A stretch of DNA of 64,000 bases from Tissierellia bacterium (lineage in GTDB: Bacteria > Bacillota > Clostridia > Tissierellales > Peptoniphilaceae): contig JAUNVH010000005.1 of assembly GCA_030537765.1 (NCBI GenBank), positions 1-64,000 of the forward strand, written 5' to 3'. Of this stretch, positions 34,482 through 43,795 are shown piece after piece. The stretch's first letter is position 1; every line of letters begins with the position of its first letter. Both the position numbers and the translations under genes were made by a program. The notes below the pieces were generated by a model, which searched no databases, had not been told where the DNA came from, and saw nothing but the letters and a program-made list of their open reading frames with translations.

Positions 34482-35335
34482 AGATTTTTAAAAAATTCGA
34501 TTATTTTTAATTCTGTATCGTTTAATTTTTGCTTGTCTTTATGTCTGATACAATAATACTCGACTTTAGGAAATTCATAATCGTTTATCGGAACTTCAAA
34601 AAAGTTTCCGCGTTCCAGTTCAGGATCGGCATAGCCTTCTGGAAGTAGCGTCAAATAATTGGTGCCCTTTATTAAATCGACAGTACCAGAACCAATATTT
34701 ATCACTAGCGAAAACTGCACTTTATCGAGCATTAGCTCCTCGATATGTCTATCTAAAAACGAGCTATTAAAAAACTTTAATTCTCTCAACATCGACACAT
34801 TGATTCCACGATTTAGTTTTTCGTCAAATTTTCCTGTGACCAATTTTAGCTTTTCGGAAAATAGATATTCCGATACGAAATCAGAGTAATTACAAGGATG
34901 ATGCGTAAAACCTAGGCTGCGTTTTCCGGCGACCATAAAGTTTATTACCTCTCTAGAATGATCTAATCTTATATTTACTAATTCTTTGTCGAAATTGATT
35001 AAGCTTTTCAGATTAGGCGATAAGTAATTGTCAAAAAATGAATGTACCGAGCCAATCATCAGTTTTTTTGAACCTCTCTTATTTATTTTTAATCTATTCA
35101 TCGCCTCTTTTTCCAATTCGAGCATTCTTTCAGCATAGGGCAGAAACATTTTGCCCGATTCAGTGAGCATTGCCCTGCCACTATCCCTATTGAACAATTT
35201 GCAATTCATGCGTTTTTCCATCTCTTTTATTCTATTACTGACGGTCGATTGAGATATGTATTCATCATTTGCCGTCTTTGTAAAACTACCTGTATTTGAT
35301 AATGTTATAAATGTCTTTATAAATTCAATATTCAT
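34469..35335 (-). CDS. LysR-family transcriptional regulator
   Basis: A 288-residue LTTR. The winged HTH is at residues 1-60, with FIKTFITLSNTGSFTKTAND and ISQSTVSNRIKEMEKRM, followed by the linker helix and an effector-binding domain of two alpha/beta lobes. AGGAGATG precedes the ATG. It is divergent from the five-gene importer operon at 35464, the usual arrangement for a LysR protein and the genes it controls; the 128-base region between contains a perfect palindrome. The effector is unknown but is probably the imported compound. Confidence 0.9.
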   Translation of the reverse strand: MNIEFIKTFITLSNTGSFTKTANDEYISQSTVSNRIKEMEKRMNCKLFNRDSGRAMLTESGKMFLPYAERMLELEKEAMNRLKINKRGSKKLMIGSVHSFFDNYLSPNLKSLINFDKELVNIRLDHSREVINFMVAGKRSLGFTHHPCNYSDFVSEYLFSEKLKLVTGKFDEKLNRGINVSMLRELKFFNSSFLDRHIEELMLDKVQFSLVINIGSGTVDLIKGTNYLTLLPEGYADPELERGNFFEVPINDYEFPKVEYYCIRHKDKQKLNDTELKIIEFFKNLRDE

Positions 35336-35346
35336 TTTTCATCTCC

Positions 35347-35434
35347 TATCGATTTTTGTGATACTCACTATCGATTATTCAAACTTCTATCATATATCTT
35401 ATTATAGTATACTTTACATGATATTCAATATCAT
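35347..35434. promoter_or_regulatory. Control region between lysR-type gene and importer operon
   Basis: ATGATATT-C-AATATCAT at 35418-35434 is a perfect 8-bp-arm palindrome. It is placed just after a TATACT box (35408-35413), where a bound protein would block the operon. CTATCGATT occurs twice in the direct orientation, near 35347 and 35369. LysR sites of the T-N11-A class fit here, but which repeat is bound is inference. Confidence 0.55.
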
Positions 35435-35463
35435 TCACAAATAAAATTTTATAGGAGGACAGT

Positions 35464-37083
35464 ATGAAGAAATTATTATCATTATTTTTAATTGTCGTAA
35501 TGACTTTAAGTATATTTACGGCTTGTTCAAATAAGAATGATAAAAATGAAAATGTTTCTGAAAACACACAAAAAGTAGAAACTAAAACAAATGTTGAGGA
35601 AAAAAAGGAAGAAGAGCAACCGAAAGAAGATCCTGATTCCAAAAAAGATACAATTGTATTTGTTGAGAGAGAAATTCCCTCTACATACGATCCATGTATA
35701 TATCCCGGTAGCAATCATTATGTCAAAAACGGATCAGGCGAATTGCTATTCAGAATTGATATGGACGGGAGCATCTATCCCTCACTTGCAGAATCTGCTG
35801 AGCAGATTGACGAACATACTTGGCTTGTAAATCTTCGTCCAGAAGCCAAATTTTGGAGTGGGGAAAAAGTTACTGCAAAAAAGGTTGTGGGCTCACTTGA
35901 AAGATCTAGAACTAATAATACTAAAGCAGGTTCTGCTCTTGCAGGTTTAGAATTTAATCCAGTTGATGAATTTCAATTTGAAGCCAAAACAGAAAGAGCT
36001 AATGATTCAATTCCTTTAAGACTTGCGCATTATGAGCTTTGCATATTAAATCCCGATTTAGCATACGAGAGTTTGGAAACTATGGATATGACGGGAATGT
36101 ATAAGATAATAGAATTTGCGCCTAAAGAAAAAATTGTCTTAGAAAGAAATGAAGATTATTATGGCAAAAAGCCTAAAATTAAATATGTAGTCCATGAACA
36201 AATTTTGGATCAAGAGACTAGAGTTCTTTCAGCGCTAAGCGGTCATGCCGATATTACTATGCAAATTCCAAATGAAAGTTTGGCACAGCTTAGAGCAGCC
36301 GACAATGTAAAGATCTATTCAGTTCCTGCAGCAAATACTCAAACAATCTATTTGAATTTAAATAAGCCTTATCTTGCAGATCAAAAAGTTAGACAGGCAC
36401 TAGCTTGGGGACTTGATAGAGAAGAATTGGTTTTGCTAGCAACAGAAAACGAAAGTGTCGTAACCACAAACTGGCTAAGTTCCAGCCCAAAATATAAAGA
36501 CATCAGAAATGCAGTCTATGATAAATACGATTTTGATAAAGCGTCTGAACTTTTAGACGAAGCTGGCTATACTTTGAATGCTAACAATCTGCGTGAAAAA
36601 GACGGCGAAGTTTTGAAGATGAAGCTCATGACATGGGGTCAAGACAAGGCTCTTGGTGAAGCGATTCAAGCTCAATGGTCAAAACTTGGCATAGATTGTG
36701 AAGTTTCATATGGAGATTATAGCTTGATAGAAGCTGCTCGAGAATCAAATGATTGGGATGCAACTATTGAAGCTTGGTCAACTTATGGAGATGAATTCAG
36801 TATGCTTAGCACACAATTTTTACCTGATGCACCTGCAAATTACGGCGCTTATAATTCCCCCGAGGTTATTGCGATGCTAGAAGAACTTGAATTTGCCCCT
36901 AATGAAGAAAAAGTTATGGAACTTGCAAAAGCCATTAGTCTTAAGACTGCCGAAGAAGCACCTTGCATCTATATATGTCCTAGAGTCGAAACCTCAGCTG
37001 TAAATAGTAAGTTAAAAGGCTTTTTGGAACATTTTAGAAATACTGAAAATGGTATAAATCCAGATATGGAGTATGTAGACTGA
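35464..37083 (+). CDS. ABC importer substrate-binding lipoprotein (SBP_bac_5, peptide/opine/nickel type)
   Basis: A lipoprotein signal (KKLLSLFLIVVMTLSIFTAC, Cys21) is followed by a charged, Lys/Glu-rich spacer of about 45 residues and a large family 5 binding domain. The domain shows SLAESAEQIDEHTWLVNLRP, GMYKIIEFAPKEKIVLERNE and NLNKPYLADQKVRQALAWGL. Family 5 proteins bind peptides, opines, metallophores or nickel complexes; the ligand cannot be told. TAGGAGGA precedes the ATG. The stop overlaps the next start by one base (TGATG). First gene of a tightly packed operon that ends in a MATE exporter. Confidence 0.9.
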   Translation: MKKLLSLFLIVVMTLSIFTACSNKNDKNENVSENTQKVETKTNVEEKKEEEQPKEDPDSKKDTIVFVEREIPSTYDPCIYPGSNHYVKNGSGELLFRIDMDGSIYPSLAESAEQIDEHTWLVNLRPEAKFWSGEKVTAKKVVGSLERSRTNNTKAGSALAGLEFNPVDEFQFEAKTERANDSIPLRLAHYELCILNPDLAYESLETMDMTGMYKIIEFAPKEKIVLERNEDYYGKKPKIKYVVHEQILDQETRVLSALSGHADITMQIPNESLAQLRAADNVKIYSVPAANTQTIYLNLNKPYLADQKVRQALAWGLDREELVLLATENESVVTTNWLSSSPKYKDIRNAVYDKYDFDKASELLDEAGYTLNANNLREKDGEVLKMKLMTWGQDKALGEAIQAQWSKLGIDCEVSYGDYSLIEAARESNDWDATIEAWSTYGDEFSMLSTQFLPDAPANYGAYNSPEVIAMLEELEFAPNEEKVMELAKAISLKTAEEAPCIYICPRVETSAVNSKLKGFLEHFRNTENGINPDMEYVD

Positions 37084-38060
37084 TGAACAAAAAAGTGATT
37101 TTGGAACGTATATTATCATTTATAATAACTTTAATACTTTCTACGATCATTCTATTTGTTTTAATACGGCTTGCGCCGGGAGATCCCGTGAAAATCTTTC
37201 TCGGGACTCCCGAAACAAGCGATGTAAGTAAAACAAATTATCAAGAAAGATATGATGCATTGGTTAAGGAATTAAATTTAGATAAGCCAATTCCCAATCA
37301 ATACATAGCTTGGATGAAAAAAGCAGTTAAATTCGATTTTGGAAATTCCATTTATTCAAAACAGCCGGTGGTTGATGAGCTCAAATCAAAATTACCGGCT
37401 ACTTTATTATTGACTATTCCAGCCATTATTTTGCAACTTATCGTTGGACTGTCTTTAGGAATAATCTCTGCTATAAATCACAATAAGCTGTCAGACAATT
37501 TAATTCGGCTTTTCTGTGCCTTTATTGCATCGATTCCCGGTTTTGCATTGAGCTTGATCTTAATCTATCTCTTTGCAGTAAAGCTCGGAAGCTATGAGAT
37601 TTCGCCTTCGACTTCTTTAACGAGGCTTTGGCTTCCGGCGCTCACTTTGGGAGTGATTTCTTCACCAGGCATAATTAGAGTTGTAAGAACTTCAATTTTA
37701 GAAGAGCTTGGCAAGCCATATGTCGGATTTTTAATCAGCATGGGCGCAAAAAAGATACGCATAATTAAAAATGTGCTACTCAATATAATATTGCCAGTAA
37801 TTGCGATTAGCTCGACAACATTTGCCAATCTTATTGGAGGTTCTGTCGTAATTGAAAATGTGTTTTCATGGCCTGGAATTGGAAAATATGCTATGGATAG
37901 TATTTTAAAACGCGATTATCCAATAATTCAAGGCTATGGTTTTTTGATGGTCTGTTTTGTAATTTTAATAAATGTTTTAGTTGATGTAATTTATATGTCA
38001 TTCGATCCCACAATAAAATCAATGAGGTTGAAAACAAATGAAAATAAAAATGAAATCTGA
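37083..38060 (+). CDS. ABC importer permease, DppB type
   Basis: Inner-membrane permease of 325 residues. IRLAPGDPVKIFLG after the first helix is the DppB/NikB hallmark. About six helices follow. The coupling motif GKPYVGFLISMGAKKIRII and the C-terminal FSWPGIGKYAMDSILKRDYP fit the family. It overlaps the binding-protein gene by one base and the next permease by 23. It pairs with the DppC-type permease to form the channel. Confidence 0.92.
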   Translation: MNKKVILERILSFIITLILSTIILFVLIRLAPGDPVKIFLGTPETSDVSKTNYQERYDALVKELNLDKPIPNQYIAWMKKAVKFDFGNSIYSKQPVVDELKSKLPATLLLTIPAIILQLIVGLSLGIISAINHNKLSDNLIRLFCAFIASIPGFALSLILIYLFAVKLGSYEISPSTSLTRLWLPALTLGVISSPGIIRVVRTSILEELGKPYVGFLISMGAKKIRIIKNVLLNIILPVIAISSTTFANLIGGSVVIENVFSWPGIGKYAMDSILKRDYPIIQGYGFLMVCFVILINVLVDVIYMSFDPTIKSMRLKTNENKNEI

Positions 38061-38868
38061 ATATATAATCGCAGCAGGAATTTTTTTATTGGCATCTATA
38101 ATAATACTGAGCGTCTTTGCACAAGTTTTTACAAGTCACAATCCTGTGGAAACTAATGCGTCAAATCGCCTAATGCCACCTGACAATATTCATATTTTTG
38201 GCACAGATCAAATGGGCAGAGATATGTTTGCAAGAGTTTTATACGGAGGACGCGCCACAATTATCGCCTCATTTTTGACAATGTTTGTCACGCTTATGAT
38301 TGGCACAATTTTAGGGATAATTGGAGGATATTATGCCGGCTCAATTCTAGATACAATACTTCTTAGAATTATTGACGCACTTATGGGCTTTCCGTTTATG
38401 ATACTTGCCATGTTAATAACGGCACTTTTTGGCACAGGATTTATTCATCTACTAATTGCAATCACTTCTGTTAGATGGATTCCATTCGCTCGCCTTGCTA
38501 GAAGTATTACGCTCTCTGCCAAAGAAAGTGTCGGCGTAATGGCGGCAAAAGTTACTGGTGCTAGCGATTTAAGAATTATGAAAAAAGAGATACTGCCCAA
38601 AATTTTGAGTCCAGCCTTTACTTTGGCGACTTTTGAATTGGGCAATTTGATTTTATCTATATCTGCCTTGTCGTTTTTTGGCTTGGGCGCAAAGCCCCCT
38701 ACTCCAGAATGGGGTTCAATCCTTGCAGATAGTAAACCGTATTTCTTTCAATCGCCACATCTAATAATTTTGCCATCACTATTTATATTTTCTACAGTTT
38801 TAGCACTAAATCTTATTGGCGAAGGTCTAAGAGATAAATTTGAAACTTACGAGGTGTACGATATATGA
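38038..38868 (+). CDS. ABC importer permease, DppC type
   Basis: The second permease, 276 residues. The N-terminal helix is followed by FTSHNPVETNASNRLMPPDN and HIFGTDQMGRDMFARVLYGG, the DppC/NikC signature. The coupling region is VGVMAAKVTGASDLRIMKKE, and the ending FFGLGAKPPTPEWGSILADS is typical. The start at 38038 lies inside the previous gene. A second ATG four codons on is also possible. A 4-base overlap joins it to the fused ATPase gene. Confidence 0.92.
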   Translation: MKIKMKSEYIIAAGIFLLASIIILSVFAQVFTSHNPVETNASNRLMPPDNIHIFGTDQMGRDMFARVLYGGRATIIASFLTMFVTLMIGTILGIIGGYYAGSILDTILLRIIDALMGFPFMILAMLITALFGTGFIHLLIAITSVRWIPFARLARSITLSAKESVGVMAAKVTGASDLRIMKKEILPKILSPAFTLATFELGNLILSISALSFFGLGAKPPTPEWGSILADSKPYFFQSPHLIILPSLFIFSTVLALNLIGEGLRDKFETYEVYDI

Positions 38869-40376
38869 CTAAAGCCATTGTAGTTAAAAATTTGAGTATT
38901 GCTTATGAAGAAAAGAAAGGCTATAAAGAAATTATTGAAAATATAGATTTTTATATTGAGCCTGGTGAAATGCTTGCGATAATTGGCGAAAGCGGATCGG
39001 GCAAGAGCACAATCACAAAGGCGATGGCAGGTCTTTTGCCAAGAAGTGCAAAAATCACTGGCACAATGACAATAGATGATGTCAAATACGATTTGTCAAA
39101 TGCTTTTGAAAGGAAAAAAATCTCTGGCAAGAAAATTGGACTCATCTTTCAAGATGCAATGTCTAGTTTAAATCCAATGAGAAAAATCAAAAAGAATTTT
39201 GAAGAAATCTTTGTAGAAATTCAAAATCTTTCTAAAATAGAATCTTATGAAAAAGCGACCGAGATTTTAAAAATTTTAGGATTTTCAGATTGCGACAGAA
39301 TTTTAGATAGCTATCCATTCGAATTGAGCGGCGGAATGTGCCAAAGGATAGTAATCGCAATGGTGATTGCAATGTCGCCTAAGATTTTGATTGCTGACGA
39401 GATAACTTCCGCACTCGATATTGTCAGCATCAAAGAGAGCATGCAGCTTATAAAGGATATTTCAAAGAAGTTTGGAATTTCAGTATTATTTATCACTCAC
39501 GATATGGATGCAGCAAAGACATATTCTGATAGAATTATGCTTTTAAAAAATTCGAAACTAATTAAAATTGAAAAATCAGATATTCCAGCATTTTATAGTG
39601 AAGAAAATAATCTTTCGATTTCTAATAATAAAGCTGAATTACTAAAAGTTATAAATCTTAATAAATCGTACGATAATTTTAAAGTTTTAAAAGATTTGAA
39701 TTTTTCATTATATAAGGAAGAATCGCTCGGCATATTGGGCAAAAGCGGCTGCGGAAAATCTACTTTGGCAAAAATATTAGCCTGCATCGAAACTTATGAA
39801 GATGGCCATATAGTCTTTGATTCGGAAGAGCTAAAAGAAATGCATAGATTAAAAAAGCAAAATATCTATCGCGATATTCAATTAGTATTTCAAGACGAAA
39901 GAGGCTGTCTAAATCCTAGAATGAAAATTAAAGACATTGTAATGGAGCCTATTCGCAATTTAAATCTAGATTATGAGAATAAAAATTTAGAAGTTGAAAA
40001 ATATCTAAAACTAGTATCACTCGATAGCTCGCATTATGATAAAAAGGCTGTGCAACTCTCTACTGGCCAATGCCAAAGGGTGTCGCTTGCTAGGGCGCTT
40101 ATTGTAAAGCCAAAACTATTGATTTTAGACGAAATGGTCTCGGCTTTAGACAGTGAGTTAAAATGGAAAATTGTAAAGCTCTTAAACGAAATTAAAAAGA
40201 CTGAAAAGCTAAGTTTTATTGTAATTTCTCACGAAATCGATGTTATAGCCGCCCTTTGTGACAGAGTCTTGTTTATGAAAGACGGAAAAATTAATATAAA
40301 TATTGATACTCATCAGATGTCTGTGACAAATTTAAAAGAACTTTATTATAGAGAGGAAATTAATGAAAACTGTTAA
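38865..40376 (+). CDS. ABC importer ATPase with two fused nucleotide-binding domains (DppD-DppF fusion)
   Basis: 503 residues hold two complete ATPase domains that are usually separate proteins. The first (about 1-245) has [33 protein letters not shown] and FITHDM. The second (about 262-500) has LGKSGCGKST, LSTGQCQRVSLARAL, LLILDEMVSALD and VISHEI. The second signature has Thr in place of the usual Gly (LSTGQ). There is no C-terminal oligopeptide-binding (oligo_HPY) extension in either half. GAGGTG precedes the ATG. Overlaps the permease by 4 bases and the MATE gene by 14. Confidence 0.93.
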   Translation: MTKAIVVKNLSIAYEEKKGYKEIIENIDFYIEPGEMLAIIGESGSGKSTITKAMAGLLPRSAKITGTMTIDDVKYDLSNAFERKKISGKKIGLIFQDAMSSLNPMRKIKKNFEEIFVEIQNLSKIESYEKATEILKILGFSDCDRILDSYPFELSGGMCQRIVIAMVIAMSPKILIADEITSALDIVSIKESMQLIKDISKKFGISVLFITHDMDAAKTYSDRIMLLKNSKLIKIEKSDIPAFYSEENNLSISNNKAELLKVINLNKSYDNFKVLKDLNFSLYKEESLGILGKSGCGKSTLAKILACIETYEDGHIVFDSEELKEMHRLKKQNIYRDIQLVFQDERGCLNPRMKIKDIVMEPIRNLNLDYENKNLEVEKYLKLVSLDSSHYDKKAVQLSTGQCQRVSLARALIVKPKLLILDEMVSALDSELKWKIVKLLNEIKKTEKLSFIVISHEIDVIAALCDRVLFMKDGKININIDTHQMSVTNLKELYYREEINENC

Positions 40377-41712
40377 AACTAATCAAATAACTGAAGGTCC
40401 ATTATTAGAAACTTTTGTTAAATACTTTATCCCCATACTCTTGGGTTCAATTTTGCAACAATCATATAGCTTTGTAGATGCATTAATTATAGGCAATTTT
40501 GCCGGAGCAAAAGCGCTCGCTGCAATTGACTCGCCTTATGCGACTATAAAACTTTTAATTAATACTTTTATCGCCCTGTCTTCAGGTAGTGCGATTGTAA
40601 TTGCCCAGCTATATGGCGCCAAAGATGAAGAAAATGTCTCAAAGACGATAAATGCAATATTTCTATTTTCTATTTTTGGAGGCATTATAATAAGTGCAAT
40701 AGGCATTATTTTTGCAAAACGATTTTCTTATATTATGCTAATTCCCGATGATATATTTCAGATGAGTGTAGACTATCTTAGAATCTATTTTGCAGGTTCT
40801 GTATTCGTCTTTGTCTATAATATGGCTGCCGGTTCTCTTAGGGCATTGGGCGATTCAAAAAGACCTTTTTATTATCTGATAGTCAGCTCTGGTCTAAATA
40901 TTATTTTAGATTTAGTCTTTGTGGCAAAATTTAGAATGGGAGTTAAAGGAGCTGCTTTGGCAACAATTATCAGTCAGGCTTTTAGTGCTGCCTTAGTAAT
41001 TTATCGAATGAGAAATCAATTTAATTATTTTAGATTCGACAATTTTCATTTTGCATCTTCCAAAGCGAATCTTTTCGATTCTTTAAAGCTCGGCTTTCCT
41101 ATGGCTATGCAATCAATTCTATTTTCAGTTGCCAATATCTATATGCAAAGGGGAATTAATTCCTTTGGATCTGAATCGATTGCCGGTTGGTCTATCTGTG
41201 GAAAATCAGATTTTCTAATATGGACTCTATCTGAAACTATGGGACTTGCTGTACTAACCTTTGTAGCCCAAAATTATGGCGCAAAGAAATTTGACCGAAT
41301 GAAACAGAGTTTAAAATATGGACTATTTATTTCTGTATTGACGGTTGGCTCTATAAGTGCAATCCTATATCTATTTATAGATAAGATTGCTCATCTATTC
41401 ACTGACAATAATCGAGCCATTCATTATTCGATCAATCTAATGCGAACTGTGGCGCCATTTTATATATTTTATGGCATAGGCGAAGTCTATTCAGGTGCAA
41501 TCAAGGGACGTGGCCAGACATTTATGCCAATGATTATGACTTTAATCGGTACTTGTCTATTTAGAATCATATGGATTTTGATTAATATGCCTAAGAATGC
41601 AAATCTTTATAAGATAATATTTGGCTATCCTCTCTCATGGATAATTACTGCTACGCTTATGTTTATACTCTATCTAAATTATAGCAAGTTAAATAAAACT
41701 AATACAAAATAA
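40363..41712 (+). CDS. MATE family exporter, last gene of the importer operon
   Basis: A 449-residue MATE transporter with 12 expected helices: YFIPILLGSILQQSYSFVDA at the start, GSLRALGDSKRPFYYLIVSS in the middle, FVAQNYGAKKFDRMKQSLKY opening the second half, and GRGQTFMPMIMTLIGTCLFR near the end. The coding region begins 14 bases inside the ATPase gene, with AGAGGAAA upstream, so it is translated with the importer. Coupling an exporter to a peptide/opine-type importer suggests that it exports a related compound. Substrate unknown. It ends at the terminator at 41731. Confidence 0.92.
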   Translation: MKTVKTNQITEGPLLETFVKYFIPILLGSILQQSYSFVDALIIGNFAGAKALAAIDSPYATIKLLINTFIALSSGSAIVIAQLYGAKDEENVSKTINAIFLFSIFGGIIISAIGIIFAKRFSYIMLIPDDIFQMSVDYLRIYFAGSVFVFVYNMAAGSLRALGDSKRPFYYLIVSSGLNIILDLVFVAKFRMGVKGAALATIISQAFSAALVIYRMRNQFNYFRFDNFHFASSKANLFDSLKLGFPMAMQSILFSVANIYMQRGINSFGSESIAGWSICGKSDFLIWTLSETMGLAVLTFVAQNYGAKKFDRMKQSLKYGLFISVLTVGSISAILYLFIDKIAHLFTDNNRAIHYSINLMRTVAPFYIFYGIGEVYSGAIKGRGQTFMPMIMTLIGTCLFRIIWILINMPKNANLYKIIFGYPLSWIITATLMFILYLNYSKLNKTNTK

Positions 41713-41730
41713 TCTTTTTACTCCTAAACT

Positions 41731-41757
41731 AAAAGAGAGCGAAATTCGCTCTCTTTT
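41731..41757. terminator. Bidirectional terminator between MATE and 5'-nucleotidase genes
   Basis: Stem AAAAGAGAGCG / CGCTCTCTTTT with a 5-base loop and T-run, between converging genes. Confidence 0.9.
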
Positions 41758-41766
41758 TGTATTATT

Positions 41767-43650
41767 TTAATTTGACAATGGAACCATAAAGAACCAGAAA
41801 TTATCGTCTGAATCTTCTTTGACTTCTTCAGTCGCTTCAGGTTTTGCATCAGGTCTTACGACTTTGCCATCTACAATTATGCCTTGTGCTTCTAAATCTT
41901 TAATATTCAAAGCTTTGTGATATGGACTTTCTATCAAGCCTTCATTTACGAGTTCAATAATCTCATCTCTCAATTCATGCTCCAAATCGATTCCAACTAT
42001 TTCCCAGTTGTTTGAAACTTCTGGTGAAATTTCGCCTTTTTGTTTTATATATTCTGCAATATATTCTCTAATCGCCATTGGGGAATCCCAATCTCTTGTA
42101 CCGGCAATTAATTTATTTGCCTTTAGTCCGCTTGAATAGCGATAATTATTAACTGCTAAAGTCAATATTTGATCGTCTTTTAGCTCTTCGCCTTTGAATT
42201 TCACATCTTTGATTCTATTGCCTACATCTTGAGATAGGTCAATTTTATAATCGACACCTTTAAACATATCATATCTATATCCTGGAATTTCTTCATCGAA
42301 TGAAATATTTAAATCGCCAGGCTTCCAAGTGTTATATGCTTCAACACTCCATTCCATATAATCTTTAAGTTCCTTGCCCGTAACTTTTACATTATAGAGC
42401 GTATTGTCGAATTTATAGATATCGAAAAGTGTGCCATAATTTATATTGCCTTTTTTGATATTAGAAGTATTTTTGAAAAGTGCCACAGCAGTTACATCTG
42501 CTCCCGATACTTCTAATTGAACTTTGCCTATCAAGTCGATAACTGCAGTATCTCTCAATTTGCCTTCGGGAAGACCTTTAATTTCATTTACTGGTTGAAA
42601 ATCGGCAGTAGCCGTTCCAAAAATTCCTCCGCCAGCTTCGTTTCCATCTTCGGAACCTTCGCCTTTAATGAAATCTAAAGTAGTTTGATGTTCTTTGGCT
42701 ATCAATTCTCTCACTTCTTTTGAAGGTTCATAGTTTTCCATATCGACAGTTTCAACTTTTGAATCTTTAACGATCCATTTGCCATTTTCTTTTTCTAAAT
42801 CCAAATCAAATCTGACAACATCTCTGCCGGCATTTCTTGGAGAACCTACGGGAATATCATTTTCTTTATATGCATTTGCAGTATGGTAATGGCCAAGCAT
42901 AACTGCATCTATTCCCTCTACATTGCGAATTACATTATTCATTCCGTCACTGCCATTATCTTCATCAAATTCTGGTTCTGCACCTGCATGAGCTACAACT
43001 ATTACTACATCACAATTTTCATCATTTCTAAGAATTGGAACATATCTTTTTGCAGTCTCTTCTAGTCCGTCAAATTCGAGCATTTCAACCTTGTCGCCGT
43101 CCCATCTTGGAGCATTTGGATTAGTAAGACCCAATATTCCAACTCTTACACCACTTCTCTCAACTACTGCATATGGCTTTGCAAGTTCATTGCCATCTTT
43201 ATATCTGACATTGGCGCCCAAAGTTGGCATTTCAAGTTCAGAAATAAATTTTTTCATAAAATCGATACCAAAGTTAAACTCGTGATTTCCCAATGTAAAC
43301 GCATCGTATTTTATAAAGTTCAAAAATTTTGATACTGGATGCATATCATCTCTCTTATTATAGACTGCATCGGCAAGTATAGTGCCTTGATAAGTGTCGC
43401 CATCATCTACCAATATCACATTTTCTTCGGCAGCTCTAACTTTTTCAACATAGGTGTAAATTCTTGCCGCCCCGTCTTTTGTCGTCTCTTTATCATCTTC
43501 ATAGGAATAGCCATAGATATTTGCATGTATGTCGCTAGTACCTAATATAGTGAGCTTTACTTTCTCTTTTGCATGACCTACTGTCGGCATGAAGCCTGCA
43601 ATCAAAATAAAAGCAAGCACTAATGATAAAAACTTTTTACTCTTTCTCAT
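41767..43650 (-). CDS. Secreted 5'-nucleotidase / 2',3'-cyclic phosphodiesterase
   Basis: An extracellular enzyme that strips phosphate from nucleotides. A signal peptide (RKSKKFLSLVLAFILIAG) is followed by a metallophosphoesterase domain with its metal blocks in order: GTSDIHANIYG, VDDGDTYQGT, LGNHEFNFG, VVAHAG and LGHYHTAN. Then comes the 5'-nucleotidase C-terminal domain with IPGYRYDMFKGVDYKIDLS and the substrate Phe/Tyr region. About 627 residues. The longer start at 43686 is rejected: GAGGAGGT sits 6 bases before the ATG at 43650. The chain ends in an acidic tail (PEATEEVKEDSDDN) and has no LPXTG or SLH anchor, so it is probably released. Confidence 0.93.
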   Translation of the reverse strand: MRKSKKFLSLVLAFILIAGFMPTVGHAKEKVKLTILGTSDIHANIYGYSYEDDKETTKDGAARIYTYVEKVRAAEENVILVDDGDTYQGTILADAVYNKRDDMHPVSKFLNFIKYDAFTLGNHEFNFGIDFMKKFISELEMPTLGANVRYKDGNELAKPYAVVERSGVRVGILGLTNPNAPRWDGDKVEMLEFDGLEETAKRYVPILRNDENCDVVIVVAHAGAEPEFDEDNGSDGMNNVIRNVEGIDAVMLGHYHTANAYKENDIPVGSPRNAGRDVVRFDLDLEKENGKWIVKDSKVETVDMENYEPSKEVRELIAKEHQTTLDFIKGEGSEDGNEAGGGIFGTATADFQPVNEIKGLPEGKLRDTAVIDLIGKVQLEVSGADVTAVALFKNTSNIKKGNINYGTLFDIYKFDNTLYNVKVTGKELKDYMEWSVEAYNTWKPGDLNISFDEEIPGYRYDMFKGVDYKIDLSQDVGNRIKDVKFKGEELKDDQILTLAVNNYRYSSGLKANKLIAGTRDWDSPMAIREYIAEYIKQKGEISPEVSNNWEIVGIDLEHELRDEIIELVNEGLIESPYHKALNIKDLEAQGIIVDGKVVRPDAKPEATEEVKEDSDDNFWFFMVPLSN

Positions 43651-43764
43651 AATTACCTCCTCATTTTCATATATTGATTGTATCATAGTTGTAATTTTTA
43701 ATAAAGTTCAGTAAGTTTTAATATTCAATAATCACAAATTGTCATTTAAAAATTTATATAGTTT

Positions 43765-43791
43765 AAGCCGTGAAAATAGAATTCACGGCTT
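43765..43791 (-). terminator. Possible terminator after the activase gene
   Basis: A 10-bp stem AAGCCGTGAA / TTCACGGCTT starts 5 bases after the stop at 43796. On the minus strand the run after the stem is AAACTATAT, not U-rich, so it may be inefficient or serve RNA stability. Confidence 0.5.
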
Positions 43792-43795
43792 TAGT

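Noticed and set aside
35464-41712. Complete metallophore (staphylopine-like) gene cluster
   Set aside because: Importer and exporter are present, but no nicotianamine-synthase-like or opine dehydrogenase gene is in the window, so only the transport half is supported.
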